In this document: positions 36,757-47,261 of the stretch, in pieces | Numbering within the stretch: position 1 is the first letter of the stretch | Layout: each line of letters starts with the position of its first letter | Notes under the pieces: model-generated | Database searches by the model: none | Told to the model about the DNA's origin: nothing | Seen by the model: only the letters and a program-made list of their open reading frames with translations | Program-made: the position numbers and the translations under genes | Origin: Flavobacterium branchiarum | GTDB taxonomy: Bacteria > Bacteroidota > Bacteroidia > Flavobacteriales > Flavobacteriaceae | Direction of reading: 5' to 3' | DNA: 64,000 nt | Assembly (NCBI RefSeq): GCF_030409845.1 | Contig: NZ_JAUFQQ010000003.1 | Location: 62,001-126,000 of the forward strand

Positions 36757-39744
36757 ATGAAAACAATTTATAAAAAGTTGTTATTTTTATTCTTACTCCT
36801 TCCTTTTAGTGTTCTTGCTCAGAGCACATTAGAAGGAGTTGTTCTGGACAAAGCGACAGGGCAACCAATTCCAGGAGTAAATATAAATGTACAAGGTAGT
36901 ACCAATGGTACTTCGACGGATTTTGATGGGAAATTTAAGCTATCTAATTTAAAGAGTGGTGATAAAGTTGTCGCTTCCTATATTGGTTATGTTAGTTCTT
37001 CTATCAGTTATAATGGGCAAAAATTAGTTAATTTCTCCTTAGAGGAAGATGCAAATCAACTTAAGGAAGTTGTAGTTCAAGTAGGTTATGGTTCTGTTAA
37101 GAAAAAAGATGCTACTGGTGCGGTTTCTAAAGTTACAGCCTCTAAATTAATTCAGGGAGCGCTTGTTGATCCTATTCAAGCTCTTCAAGGTAAAGCTGCT
37201 GGGGTTACTATTACCAAACAAGGAGGAGATCCAAATAAAGGATTTGATGTTAAGATTAGAGGTGCAGCTGGTTTCGCAGCTGGAGGAAGCCCTTTATATG
37301 TAGTTGATGGTGTGAGAGGAATTGATCCTACGACAATTTCTCCAGAAGATATCGTTTCTTATGATATTCTTAAAGATGCCGCTTCGACTGCTATCTATGG
37401 TGCAGATGGTGCAAATGGGGTAGTTTTTATTACAACTAAAAGAGGTAAAGAAGGTAAAACAAGTATTGAGTTTAATACTTATGTTGCTATTGACAATGTA
37501 GCAAGAAAATTAGATTTATTGTCTGCAAAAGAATATAGAGATTATACTTCATTAAATAGTAAAGCATTTACTGATTTGGGTGGAAACACAGATTGGCAAG
37601 ATGAAATTTTAAGAACAGGTATAACTAATAATTACAATTTCGCTATTGGTGGTGGGTCTGAAAGTAGTTCTTATAGAGCTTCTATAACTCATACTAATAT
37701 GGAGGGAATTATTGGTAAATCTGGAAAGGAAAGAACTACAGGAAAACTTAACGTTACTCAAAAAAGTTTTAATGACAAGTTAGTTGTTGATTTCGGATTG
37801 TCTGGAACTATTGAGAATAATGATTTTGTTAATTATGGGGATGATGGAAAAAGTCAAGTTCTTTTTCAAGCTTACCAAAGACGTCCTACCGATCCAGTAT
37901 ATAATCCAAACGGAAGTTTATTAGAAGTTGGAGGTGTAAATAGTTACTTCAATCCTATGCATTCGGTAAATAATATCCAAAACCAAAGAGATGCAAAATT
38001 TATAAATGGTAATCTTGGATTAGATTTAGAGATAGCAAAAGGGTTAAATGCTAAAGTTATTTTAAGTTATATTAGAGAAGATTGGGAGAAAACTTATTTT
38101 GAACCATATTACAGATATGTTTTTGTAGAGGGAGAACTTCCGTCGTCTATTTATGATGGTTATGGTAATAGAGAGTATAATAATAAAGAGCAATCTATGA
38201 TTGAGGCTACTCTTACTTATAAAAAATCTTTTGCAGGAGTTCATAATTTAACTTTATTAGGGGGTTATTCATATAGATCAACTGGTAATGATGGCTTCAA
38301 AGCTGAAGGGAATAATCCTATTTCTAATATAATTGGGTCTGATAACTTACTGAATTTTGAAAATATTCAATTAGGAAATATTACTTCTTTTAAATCGTCA
38401 CGTAAAGATATTGGTTACTTTTTTAGAGCTATGTATGATTATGATTCTAAATATTACATTGCAGGTATTGTTCGTAAAGATGGTTCTTCTGTTTTTGGTG
38501 CAAATAACCAATGGGGATATTTTCCATCAGTACAAGTTGCTTGGAATGTGGCAAGAGAAAATTTTATAGCAGATAATATTAGTGCATTAAATAATTTGAA
38601 ACTTAGAGCGAGTTGGGGTATTTCTGGAAATAGTAACATTCCTGTAGATGCTAAAGATTTGAAAGTTTCGCCACAAGCAACAGTAGATGCTGCAGGAAAT
38701 CCGATAACTAATTTTACCTATTCTAATAATGGTAACCCTAATTTGAAATGGGATAAAAATACAGAATTGAATTTAGGTGTTGATTTTGGATTGTTTAATG
38801 ATAAAGTTACAGGGTCTTTTGAATACTATAATAAGACTATCAGTAACATGCTTATTGCAAATACGAATGTACCTATTGAAACCAATTTTTCTAATACAAC
38901 TTTTATTAATGGTGGAGAGTTAGAAAATAAAGGTATTGAGGCTACTTTAAATATTAACGTAATTGAAAATAAAGATTTTAGTTGGAATACAACTTTTGTT
39001 TACACGCAAAATAAACAACATGTAAATGCATTGGGTAATGCTCAATATAACTACAGTTATTTAGATGTAAACTTTATAACAGGACCTGGTTTAATTGGTG
39101 TTTCAACACAAAGAATGCAGAAAGGTTATGAATTAGGTACTTTTTATGGTTACGAACATGCAGGTTTCTCTAGTGGAAAATGGCTTATTAAAGATAATAA
39201 AGGGAACACAAAATATCTAAGTGATGCAACTACAGATGACAAGAAAGTAATTGGACATGCATTGCCAAAGTTTGAAATGGGATGGAGTAATTATTTAAAA
39301 TACAAAAACTGGGATATGTCTTTATCATTTAGAGCAGTTTATGGTAATGATATTTACAATGGTACTAATCAAGTTTTTGGTAGTCCAACTCAAATTGGAA
39401 CAAGAAACGTGAACCATGAGGCACTGGCATTAAATGATGCAGGTGTTAAAGAAAGTGCATCTCAATCTTCGTCTTACTTTATAGAAGATGGTAGTTTTAT
39501 TAAACTAGATAACGTTAATATCGGATATAATTTTATCAACCCTACATTTTTAAAAGCCGCTAGTAAAATTAGATTTTATGCTTCTGTAAATAATGTTTTT
39601 ACATTAACGAAGTATAGTGGTGTCGATCCAGAGGTTAATTTTTCTGGAGGAAAAGACAACAAAGAAATTTATTTTGGAACAGATCAATTTAATATCTATC
39701 CAAAAACTAGAACTATAACATTTGGTTTAAACCTTATATTTTAA
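36757..39744 (+). CDS. susC: SusC-type TonB-dependent outer-membrane receptor
   Basis: 995 aa. Signal peptide ending SVLAQ, then a carboxypeptidase-regulatory-like domain (LEGVVLDKATGQPIPGVNINVQG), a TonB-dependent plug (DPIQALQGKAAGVTI, SPLYVVDGVRG, STAIYGADGANGVVFITTK) and a long beta-barrel ending in an aromatic strand (TFGLNLIF). SusC forms the channel of a starch-import complex with SusD, energised by TonB. It begins a susC-susD-susE operon (11-base and 21-base gaps) that ends at a strong terminator. Confidence 0.96.
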   Translation: MKTIYKKLLFLFLLLPFSVLAQSTLEGVVLDKATGQPIPGVNINVQGSTNGTSTDFDGKFKLSNLKSGDKVVASYIGYVSSSISYNGQKLVNFSLEEDANQLKEVVVQVGYGSVKKKDATGAVSKVTASKLIQGALVDPIQALQGKAAGVTITKQGGDPNKGFDVKIRGAAGFAAGGSPLYVVDGVRGIDPTTISPEDIVSYDILKDAASTAIYGADGANGVVFITTKRGKEGKTSIEFNTYVAIDNVARKLDLLSAKEYRDYTSLNSKAFTDLGGNTDWQDEILRTGITNNYNFAIGGGSESSSYRASITHTNMEGIIGKSGKERTTGKLNVTQKSFNDKLVVDFGLSGTIENNDFVNYGDDGKSQVLFQAYQRRPTDPVYNPNGSLLEVGGVNSYFNPMHSVNNIQNQRDAKFINGNLGLDLEIAKGLNAKVILSYIREDWEKTYFEPYYRYVFVEGELPSSIYDGYGNREYNNKEQSMIEATLTYKKSFAGVHNLTLLGGYSYRSTGNDGFKAEGNNPISNIIGSDNLLNFENIQLGNITSFKSSRKDIGYFFRAMYDYDSKYYIAGIVRKDGSSVFGANNQWGYFPSVQVAWNVARENFIADNISALNNLKLRASWGISGNSNIPVDAKDLKVSPQATVDAAGNPITNFTYSNNGNPNLKWDKNTELNLGVDFGLFNDKVTGSFEYYNKTISNMLIANTNVPIETNFSNTTFINGGELENKGIEATLNINVIENKDFSWNTTFVYTQNKQHVNALGNAQYNYSYLDVNFITGPGLIGVSTQRMQKGYELGTFYGYEHAGFSSGKWLIKDNKGNTKYLSDATTDDKKVIGHALPKFEMGWSNYLKYKNWDMSLSFRAVYGNDIYNGTNQVFGSPTQIGTRNVNHEALALNDAGVKESASQSSSYFIEDGSFIKLDNVNIGYNFINPTFLKAASKIRFYASVNNVFTLTKYSGVDPEVNFSGGKDNKEIYFGTDQFNIYPKTRTITFGLNLIF

Positions 39745-39755
39745 TATTTATTATT

Positions 39756-41270
39756 ATGAAATTTAAAAGTAAAATAGGTATAATTGGTATTAGCTTGTTA
39801 GCTTTTGCTTGTACTGATTTAGAAATAACAGATAGAGATTATCTATTAGGGAGTGAATATCCTGAGAATGCTGAACAGGCACTTAGAGTTTCAACGCCTG
39901 TTTTTGCAGGAACTCAACCTATGTTAGATAATGGAGGATGGTGGTTTACTCAAGAAATTACTTCTGATGAGGCTGTTGCTCCAACAAGAGGTTCGGATTG
40001 GGATGATAGTGGTAAATGGAGACAGTTAAGTAGACATACTTGGACTCCAACTACTGATGCAATTATACAGTTGTATAGAATGATTTATACTTCAATTCCA
40101 AGAGCGAATAGAGCTATTGAGTTGTTGAAGGAAGGTGCTGAAGCGAACCCTGCAGTTCAACAAGTTCTTGCGCAAACAGAAGTTTCCAGAGCTTATTATT
40201 TTTATTTGGCAATGGATAATTTTGGGGATATTTCATTTCCTAGAACTTTTACAGGAGCAGATGAATTTCCAGCAAGAACACCTAGAGCAGAAGTTTTTAA
40301 GCAGTTAGTAGCAGATGTTGAAGGGGCAATACCTTATTTAGCTGATCCAGTTGCAGGTGCTAGTGCTAGTGCTATTAATAAAGGAACTGCTTATGCATTG
40401 TTGGCTAAATTATATTTAAATGCTGAAGTGTATACAGGAACTCCAATGTGGCAAAAGGCTTCTGATGCTTGTGATAAAGTAATCGGAATGGGATACCAAT
40501 TAGAAGCAAGCCCATTGGCTTCTTTTAAAACGGCTAATGAAACATCTAAAGAAAACATCTATACCATTGCTTATGATCAAGATGCTTTTAAAGGTTTTAA
40601 TCTTCATATGAGAACTTTACATGGATTGTCTCAATTGACATTCGGAATGAGTACTGCTCCTTGGAATGGTTTTGCTACACTTGAGGCGCATTATAATACT
40701 TTTCAGAGTACAGATTTGAGAAAAAATATGTTGTTAGTTGGTCAGCAATATACTGTTGCGGGTGATGCAATAAATGATCCAGCAGCAGATGGTGCTCCAT
40801 TAGTATTTACTCCTTTTATTCCAGAGTTGCAGATGTCTAATAGTGTATATTCTAGTGCAGTTGTAAAAATGTCTGGAGTTAGAGTTGCTAAATGGCAAGT
40901 TGCTCCAGGAGCAAAAGAGAATTTAAGTAATGATTTTGCAATTTTTAGATTGGCTGATATCATCTTGATGAAAGCTGAGGCGTTAGTAAGATTAAATGGA
41001 GCTGGTGCAGGAGATGCATTAGTAAATCAGATTAGATCTAGAGCAGAAGTTCCTCAATTGTCAGGGTATACACTTACGGCTATATTAGCTGAAAGAGGTA
41101 GAGAGTTGATGTGGGAAGGACACAGACGTCAAGATTTAATTCGTTTTGGTAAATATACAGGGATTTGGTGGGAAAAAACAGATACAGATCCTAATCGTAA
41201 TATTTTTCCAATTCCAGAATTTGCTTATCTAGCTAATAAAAATTTATTACCACAAAACCCTGGATATTAA
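39756..41270 (+). CDS. susD: SusD/RagB family surface lipoprotein
   Basis: 504 aa. A lipoprotein signal peptide with lipobox LLAFAC (Cys near 19) is followed by the helical TPR-rich SusD fold (YRMIYTSIPRANRAIELL; EVSRAYYFYLAMDNFGDIS; RGRELMWEGHRRQDLIRFGKY near the C-terminus). It caps the SusC channel and binds starch oligosaccharides at the surface. It starts 11 bases after susC. Confidence 0.95.
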   Translation: MKFKSKIGIIGISLLAFACTDLEITDRDYLLGSEYPENAEQALRVSTPVFAGTQPMLDNGGWWFTQEITSDEAVAPTRGSDWDDSGKWRQLSRHTWTPTTDAIIQLYRMIYTSIPRANRAIELLKEGAEANPAVQQVLAQTEVSRAYYFYLAMDNFGDISFPRTFTGADEFPARTPRAEVFKQLVADVEGAIPYLADPVAGASASAINKGTAYALLAKLYLNAEVYTGTPMWQKASDACDKVIGMGYQLEASPLASFKTANETSKENIYTIAYDQDAFKGFNLHMRTLHGLSQLTFGMSTAPWNGFATLEAHYNTFQSTDLRKNMLLVGQQYTVAGDAINDPAADGAPLVFTPFIPELQMSNSVYSSAVVKMSGVRVAKWQVAPGAKENLSNDFAIFRLADIILMKAEALVRLNGAGAGDALVNQIRSRAEVPQLSGYTLTAILAERGRELMWEGHRRQDLIRFGKYTGIWWEKTDTDPNRNIFPIPEFAYLANKNLLPQNPGY

Positions 41271-41291
41271 TAATTAAAGATATAAACGAAT

Positions 41292-42470
41292 ATGAAAAAA
41301 TTAACTTTTTTATTTGTAGGATTGCTAGGGTTCATTATGAATTCTTGTAGTAGTGAAGATGCAAATATCGTTGTTTTTGAACCTGAAAGAATTACTACAA
41401 TACCTGTTTTAGAACCACTACCAGCACCTGCTGAATATGTGAATGAAGAAGGTGTTAATGATGCAACAGAAGCAGGTACATTTAAATGGTCACCAGCAGT
41501 TTTAGAATATAATGGTGCTGTATCATACTTTTTAGAAATTGCACTTCATGGTGGGAATTTTTCTGAGTCTGTAAAGATATTTGAAGAAAGTGTATCTACA
41601 CCTTCTCATGCTTTTACTTTTTTAGATTTAAATAAGGCGGTCAATAAATTGAATGTTTTGTTAGTTTCTAAAGGAAAACCAGCAATAGCTTTTGGATCAT
41701 TGGTAGATATTGATGTTAGAGTCTCTACTGTAGCAAATATTTCTAAGAATGTTGCTTATTCAGCAGTTCAAGTAATGAAAATAAATGCATACGAAAAGAT
41801 TATTTACATAACACCTGAGCTATATTTAGTAGGTGCTCCTCAATCTTATTATGGTAAATCAGGTTGGGATGAAAAGAATGGACTTGGTCTGAAATACATT
41901 GGAGACCTTGAAGCAGGTACAAATGTTTTTGAAGGTTTTGTGAAAGTAAATGTTGGTGATGGATTTAAGTTTACTGGAGACGGAAAAACTTGGGAGCATG
42001 GTAACTATGGAACAGCTAGTTCTGTAGCTGCAATTTCTGGTGGGCAAGAATTTACTTTGATCGATGCAGGTACAAGTAGTGATCTTAAAATTGCTGAAAT
42101 TGATGGTGCAGGATTGTACTATGTAAGAGTAGATTTAGATGCAATGAAGTGCAAAGTTATAAAAATGAATTGGGGAATCATTGGTGCTGCTACACCAGGT
42201 AGTTGGGATGGAGAAACTCCAATGGCTTATAAATTCTCGACTAATGAGTGGTCATACACAGCTACAAATATAACAGCAGGTGAAATGAAATTTAGATCTA
42301 AAAACACAAGTAACTTCATTCATGGATCTACTGAAGACTGGAAATTTAATGTAGGAGATTTATATTTTGTTGGTGATGGTGGAACAGGGAAGAATTTTAC
42401 ACCTAAGGCAGGTGCTAAGCCAACCATGATAATTGGTTTTGATGGAACGGCTACAGTTACAGGATTATAA
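41292..42470 (+). CDS. susE: SusE/SusF-type outer-membrane starch-binding lipoprotein
   Basis: 392 aa. Lipoprotein signal with Cys19 in FIMNSCSSED. The N-terminal SusE domain has the FKWSPAVLEYNGAVSYFLEI strand pattern. Two C-terminal beta-sandwich modules follow (LYLVGAPQSYYGKSGWDEKNGL and MNWGIIGAATPGSWDGETPM) of the carbohydrate-binding type in SusE/SusF. It binds starch at the cell surface. Last gene of the operon, before the 42489 terminator. Confidence 0.9.
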   Translation: MKKLTFLFVGLLGFIMNSCSSEDANIVVFEPERITTIPVLEPLPAPAEYVNEEGVNDATEAGTFKWSPAVLEYNGAVSYFLEIALHGGNFSESVKIFEESVSTPSHAFTFLDLNKAVNKLNVLLVSKGKPAIAFGSLVDIDVRVSTVANISKNVAYSAVQVMKINAYEKIIYITPELYLVGAPQSYYGKSGWDEKNGLGLKYIGDLEAGTNVFEGFVKVNVGDGFKFTGDGKTWEHGNYGTASSVAAISGGQEFTLIDAGTSSDLKIAEIDGAGLYYVRVDLDAMKCKVIKMNWGIIGAATPGSWDGETPMAYKFSTNEWSYTATNITAGEMKFRSKNTSNFIHGSTEDWKFNVGDLYFVGDGGTGKNFTPKAGAKPTMIIGFDGTATVTGL

Positions 42471-42488
42471 TTTTTAATGCAAATATTA

Positions 42489-42518
42489 AAAGGGCTATCT
42501 ACGGATAGCCCTTTTTTA
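42489..42518 (+). terminator. terminator of susCDE
   Basis: AAAGGGCTATC and GATAGCCCTTT form an 11-bp stem with a 4-base loop followed by a T-run, 19 bases after the susE stop. Confidence 0.93.
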
Positions 42519-42552
42519 TAAAAATTAACCAACCAACCAAACTAACCATATT

Positions 42553-45435
42553 ATGAAAATAACTATACAATTATTTTTGTTTCTATTTTTTGTAGTAATA
42601 TCCAATGCGCAACAAATAACAGTATCGCCTGCTGTATTTCAGGTGAATGAATCAATAACTATTACGGCTTCGTTTGCCTCGACAACGTGCAATGAATTGG
42701 GGGCGAATCCTACCAAAGTATACATGCATTCTGGAATTGGTTCTGAAGCAAATCCTTGGGCAACTGCAAAAGGAAATTGGGGAGCCGATGACGGTGTTGG
42801 CTTAATGACTAAAAATCCAAATGGCACATGGAGTATTACTATCACACCGAGTGTGTATTTCGGATTAACAAGTTTGCAACAATCAGAAGCTACTAAAATG
42901 GGGTTAGTGTTCCGAAATGCGAATGGTTCTCAAACATTAAAATTAGCGCCAGCTTGTTCTGATTTTTTCTTAAAAGTTGGTGTTTTTCAAGTTATTCTAA
43001 CGTCACCTTCGGAAAATAGTAATACTATTGTTGCTAATGGAGGAGGCTTGAATATTAGTGCAATTAACACCAATGGTGTCGCAAGTTATAGCTTGAAATC
43101 AAATGGAGTAGTTATTAATTCGAATAGCAGTACATCTAGTTATTCGTTTAATCATACTAATATTACTGCCAATCAAAATTATGAATTAAGTATAACCCAG
43201 TCTGGGACGACTATAGTAAAAAAATTCTCAGCAATAGTTAATCCAATAACTATTTTAGAGGCAATGCCCGCTGGATTAGTCGATGGAATAAATTATAATC
43301 TTTCAGATCCAACCAAAGCGACATTAGTTTTAAATGCACCATTAAAGGACTTCGTTTATGTTGCAGGTAGTTTTAATAATTGGGTGCCTACAAGTTCATA
43401 CGCAATGAAGAAAGACCCGGTTTCGGGTAAGTTTTGGTTAGCGTTAACAGGATTGGTTTCGGGAGTAAATAATACTTATCAATATTGGGTAGTTGCCAAT
43501 TCGCCAATTGCTAACTCACCTTCATTAGTAAAAACAGCCGATCCTTATTCTACTTTAGTTTTGTCTCCATTTGATGATCCTGGTATTCCATCTGCAACTT
43601 ATCCTAATATGCCTGCTTATCCTGTTGGGCAAGAACGAGAAGTTACAGTTTTGAAAACAGGTGAAATGCCCTACCCTTGGAAAGTATCAAATTTTGAAAA
43701 ACCAGAAAAAGAAAAGTTAGTTGTTTATGAAGTTTTAATACGTGATTTTGATGCGGGAAGAAACTATCAGAGCTTGATTGATAAAATAGATTATTTTAAA
43801 AATCTAAAAGTAAATGCTATTGAATTAATGCCTGTAATGGAATTCGATGGTAATGAAAGTTGGGGTTATAATACGTCGTTTCATATGGCTTTGGATAAGT
43901 TTTATGGTACTTCAGATAAGTTTAAGGAGTTTATTGATTTATGCCATCAAAACGGAATTGCAGTTATTCTAGATGTGGCTTTAAATCATGCTTATGGTCG
44001 TAATCCAATGGTGAGAATGTGGATGGATGATCATGATAATGACGGTTGGGGCAAGGTCGCAGCCGATAATCCCTATTTTAATGTAGAGGCAAAGCACAGT
44101 TACAGTGTAGGAGAAGATTTTAATCATCAAAATGCTTTAACTCAGAATTATGTAAAAAGAGTTATTAAGCATTGGATTGAAGAATATAAAATTGATGGAT
44201 TTCGTTGGGATTTAACCAAAGGATTTACACAAAATTGTACAGCTGCCGACGAAGCGTGTACGAATAGGTTGCAACAAGATCGAGTAGATGTACTAAAATC
44301 ATATGCAGATTATTCTTGGGGATTAGATCCTACACATTATACAATTTTTGAACATTTAGGGAGTGATGCTGAAGAAAAAGAATGGGCAAATTATAGAATC
44401 ACTGATCCTATAAGTAAAGGAGTTATGATGTGGGGGAAAATGACGCAAGCATATAATCAATTATCAATGGGGTATGACACAGATACTAATATTTCTAGGA
44501 TGACAAGCACTAGCCGTGGTTTTTCAGCAAATCGATTAATGGGTTATGCTGAGAGTCATGATGAGGAGCGATTAATGTATAAAAACATTCAATACGGTAA
44601 TAGCAATAATGCAAGTCATAATGTGAAGAACCTAAATGTAGCATTGTCTAGAATGTCTGCAATTGGAGCAGTGACATTATTGATTCCTGGCCCAAAAATG
44701 ATATGGCATTTTGGTGATCTAGGTTGGGATGCTTCTATTTTTGCTTGTGAAAATGGAGTTGTAAATGATGAGTCGGGAACAATTTCTGGAAATTGTAAGT
44801 TAGATAAAAAGCTACAATCACAATGGACAGGCAATTGGTTAGGGAATTCTGGTAGAAGCAAAATTTATAATGATTGGGCAAAAATGATTACTATGAAAAC
44901 CACCGAGCCTGTTTTTTTAGGATTAGCCACAGTATCGAATTCAAATTCATTGTCGCCAAATATAAAAATCACCAATAGCGCTCTGGCAACAACACAGTTA
45001 AAAGATGTGTTGATTTTAACAAATTTTGATGTTACAGATAAAGCTGTAGCCACGGGTTTTCCATATGCAGGTGTTTGGTATAATTTAATGGATAATACAT
45101 CGATTAATGTTACTAATGTAGCAGCAACAATAGCAATTCCAGCAGGAGAATTTCGAATTTACGGAAATAAGAGAGCGTTGCTGGCCATAGAAGATTTTGA
45201 AAAACCAAATGGGATTACTTTATATCCAAATCCAGTAACTGATTATTTTACTCTTAGCGCACCAGTTTTAAACGTAGCTATTTATTCATTGTCTGGACAA
45301 TTGGTGAAGCGTTTTTCAGGTAACGCAAAGTTGACTTCAGAATTCTCGGTAAGTGAATTAAGTTCAGGTTTGTATTTCGTAAAAGCAACAGATGAAAACA
45401 ATAATACAGAAGTATTGAAGTTTTTGAAAAAATAA
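42553..45435 (+). CDS. secreted GH13 alpha-amylase with T9SS C-terminal sorting domain
   Basis: 960 aa. Signal peptide MKITIQLFLFLFFVVISNAQ without a lipobox. The N-terminal beta-rich region (~30-260) has carbohydrate-binding-like repeats. A CBM48-like domain near 265-340 (FVYVAGSFNNWVPTSS) precedes the GH13 barrel with DVALNH (D474), GFRWDL (nucleophile D553), FEHLG (E600) and ESHDEE (H669, D670). The C-terminal ~75 residues (LYPNPVTDYF, LSSGLYFVK, ending EVLKFLKK) are a type A sorting signal of type IX secretion. It is thus predicted to be secreted or surface-attached by T9SS, unlike the lipoprotein SusG of Bacteroides. It lies 83 bases after susE but behind a terminator. Confidence 0.94.
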   Translation: MKITIQLFLFLFFVVISNAQQITVSPAVFQVNESITITASFASTTCNELGANPTKVYMHSGIGSEANPWATAKGNWGADDGVGLMTKNPNGTWSITITPSVYFGLTSLQQSEATKMGLVFRNANGSQTLKLAPACSDFFLKVGVFQVILTSPSENSNTIVANGGGLNISAINTNGVASYSLKSNGVVINSNSSTSSYSFNHTNITANQNYELSITQSGTTIVKKFSAIVNPITILEAMPAGLVDGINYNLSDPTKATLVLNAPLKDFVYVAGSFNNWVPTSSYAMKKDPVSGKFWLALTGLVSGVNNTYQYWVVANSPIANSPSLVKTADPYSTLVLSPFDDPGIPSATYPNMPAYPVGQEREVTVLKTGEMPYPWKVSNFEKPEKEKLVVYEVLIRDFDAGRNYQSLIDKIDYFKNLKVNAIELMPVMEFDGNESWGYNTSFHMALDKFYGTSDKFKEFIDLCHQNGIAVILDVALNHAYGRNPMVRMWMDDHDNDGWGKVAADNPYFNVEAKHSYSVGEDFNHQNALTQNYVKRVIKHWIEEYKIDGFRWDLTKGFTQNCTAADEACTNRLQQDRVDVLKSYADYSWGLDPTHYTIFEHLGSDAEEKEWANYRITDPISKGVMMWGKMTQAYNQLSMGYDTDTNISRMTSTSRGFSANRLMGYAESHDEERLMYKNIQYGNSNNASHNVKNLNVALSRMSAIGAVTLLIPGPKMIWHFGDLGWDASIFACENGVVNDESGTISGNCKLDKKLQSQWTGNWLGNSGRSKIYNDWAKMITMKTTEPVFLGLATVSNSNSLSPNIKITNSALATTQLKDVLILTNFDVTDKAVATGFPYAGVWYNLMDNTSINVTNVAATIAIPAGEFRIYGNKRALLAIEDFEKPNGITLYPNPVTDYFTLSAPVLNVAIYSLSGQLVKRFSGNAKLTSEFSVSELSSGLYFVKATDENNNTEVLKFLKK

Positions 45436-45458
45436 ATTATTGGTTAGTTAGTGTGAAA

Positions 45459-45493
45459 AGCTGTCTGTTATTATAACAGGCAGTTTTTTGTTT
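45459..45493 (+). terminator. terminator after the secreted amylase
   Basis: CTGTCTGTTA and TAACAGGCAG form a stem with one G-T pair, followed by TTTTTTG. It separates this gene from the convergent minus-strand pair. Confidence 0.85.
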
Positions 45494-45526
45494 TAATCTA
45501 GTTTGTTAAAATAGGAAAAGAAAGGT

Positions 45527-45751
45527 TTATTTTCTTTTATTGTATTCTCCTACCAGCGAAAAATATCCAAAAGTTCCTAGTCCTAAAACAATTAGTGGAG
45601 TGAGGATAAAAAGAATAATAATTCCAAAAACGATATCTTCTTGTTTATCTGAAACAAGTTTTGGTAATCCAAATTCGAAAATGCAAAAGTAAGCTGCTGC
45701 AATAGATAAAATTATCCATAGTATTCCTAATATTCGTTTTAATAGATTCAT
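45527..45751 (-). CDS. small membrane protein, function unknown
   Basis: 74 aa from the ATG at 45751 (MNLLKRI); a longer frame reaching 45793 would run into the transporter gene, so the shorter start is chosen. Two membrane segments are visible (LGILWIILSIAAAYFCIFEFG; IIILFILTPLIVLGLGTFG). It begins 10 bases after the MFS stop and is probably co-transcribed with it. No family recognised. Confidence 0.75.
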   Translation of the reverse strand: MNLLKRILGILWIILSIAAAYFCIFEFGLPKLVSDKQEDIVFGIIILFILTPLIVLGLGTFGYFSLVGEYNKRK

Positions 45752-45761
45752 TACAAAAGGG

Positions 45762-47261
45762 TTAAATATGAGTATTTTTGCTTTTATTGTCAATGTAAAT
45801 CATTCCGATAACAAAACATATCGTCGCTATAATAATTGGATACCAAAGACCATCAAGATAAAAATCAGCCTTGCCAGTTTCTTTAGAATGTGTTACAAAA
45901 TAGGTTGATATAGCAGGAAGTAAACCGCCAAAAATTCCGTTTCCAACATGATAGGGTAGTGACATAGACGTATATCTAATTTTTGCAGGGAACATTTCTA
46001 CCAAAAATGCTGCGATAGGGCCGTAAACCATTGTAACAAATATAACTTGAACAAAAACTAGAAAAATCAACGTCCATTTATCGTCAAAATTAGCAGTAAT
46101 TGATGTCTGTAACTCTGAATCTGTTTTTCCGGTATCGGTATGATTTATTAGTTTTTTAGTAACAAAGGTGCCGTCTGAATATTCATTATTAGTAATAACG
46201 TAATGTTCTTTTTTGTCATTGTTTTTTGATTCCGTTTTGTATGTTTTAGAAATGCTTTTATTGTCAAGGTTTACAGTTTCATACATTTGTTTATAAATAG
46301 GTCTGTAGAGTAAGATGGCAAGTAACATACCGCCCATCATGATATATTTCCGTCCTATTTTATCACTCAACCAACCAAAAAAGATAAAAAATGGTGTTCC
46401 TAGTAATAACGCAATACCGAGTAAGCCATCTACTTGAGAAGATTCTATATTCATTACGGTTTTCATGAAACTCATGGCGTAAAATTGTCCCGTGTACCAA
46501 ACAACCCCTTGCCCCATTGTTGCGCCAAATAAAGCAAGTAAGACAAATTTTAAATTGTATCTATTTCCGAAACTTTCTTTTAAAGGATTTGTGCTAATAC
46601 TGCCTTCTTTTTTTGCTTTGGCAAAAACAGGGGACTCATCCATGTTTTTTCGTATTAAGTAAGAAACGCCAACCATTACAATAGATAGCCAAAAAGGAAC
46701 GCGCCAGCCCCAGGAATCAAATGATTCTGCCGAAAGAGAATTTTTTGTAATTAAGATAACCATTAATGAAATAAAAAGACCAACAGTTGCAGTAGTTTGG
46801 ATCCATGATGTCCAGTAGCCACGTTGGCCCACAGGAGCGTGTTCGGCAACATAAGTTGCTGCGCCACCATATTCTCCACCAAGAGCAAGGCCTTGTAGTA
46901 AACGTAAAATAAGTACTAATATAGGAGCGAAATAACCGATTGTTTCATAACTCGGTATACATCCTATTAAAAAAGTAGAGCAACCCATTAATAGTAAGGT
47001 TGCCATGAAAGTATATTTTCTACCAATTAAATCTCCAAGACGTCCAAAGAATAAGGCGCCAAAAGGTCTAACGACAAACCCTGCTGCGAAAGTGGCTAAA
47101 GTAGCCAAGAAAGATGCTGTTGGATTGTCAGATGGAAAAAATTTTGTTGAAATAACTACAGCTAAACTACCGAAAATATAAAAATCATACCACTCAATCA
47201 TTGTTCCCATAGAAGAAGCTGAGATGACTTTCCAGATTCCTTTTGTAGATGTGTTACTCAT
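45762..47261 (-). CDS. MFS transporter, metabolite:H+ symporter (MHS) type
   Basis: 499 aa, 12 predicted membrane segments. Family marks: GTMIEWYDFYIFGSLA near 16-31, the GRLGDLIGRKYTF loop between TM2 and TM3, LRLLQGLALGGEYGGAA in TM4, and SDKIGRKYIM in the second half. This group (ProP/KgtP/ShiA-like) imports small acids, betaines or dicarboxylates. An insert of about 70 polar residues (about 325-395, ETVNLDNKSISKTYK through SITANF) lies between two membrane segments and is not typical of the family. Substrate unknown. A 289-base gene-free stretch with no clear motif lies upstream. Confidence 0.9.
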   Translation of the reverse strand: MSNTSTKGIWKVISASSMGTMIEWYDFYIFGSLAVVISTKFFPSDNPTASFLATLATFAAGFVVRPFGALFFGRLGDLIGRKYTFMATLLLMGCSTFLIGCIPSYETIGYFAPILVLILRLLQGLALGGEYGGAATYVAEHAPVGQRGYWTSWIQTTATVGLFISLMVILITKNSLSAESFDSWGWRVPFWLSIVMVGVSYLIRKNMDESPVFAKAKKEGSISTNPLKESFGNRYNLKFVLLALFGATMGQGVVWYTGQFYAMSFMKTVMNIESSQVDGLLGIALLLGTPFFIFFGWLSDKIGRKYIMMGGMLLAILLYRPIYKQMYETVNLDNKSISKTYKTESKNNDKKEHYVITNNEYSDGTFVTKKLINHTDTGKTDSELQTSITANFDDKWTLIFLVFVQVIFVTMVYGPIAAFLVEMFPAKIRYTSMSLPYHVGNGIFGGLLPAISTYFVTHSKETGKADFYLDGLWYPIIIATICFVIGMIYIDNKSKNTHI

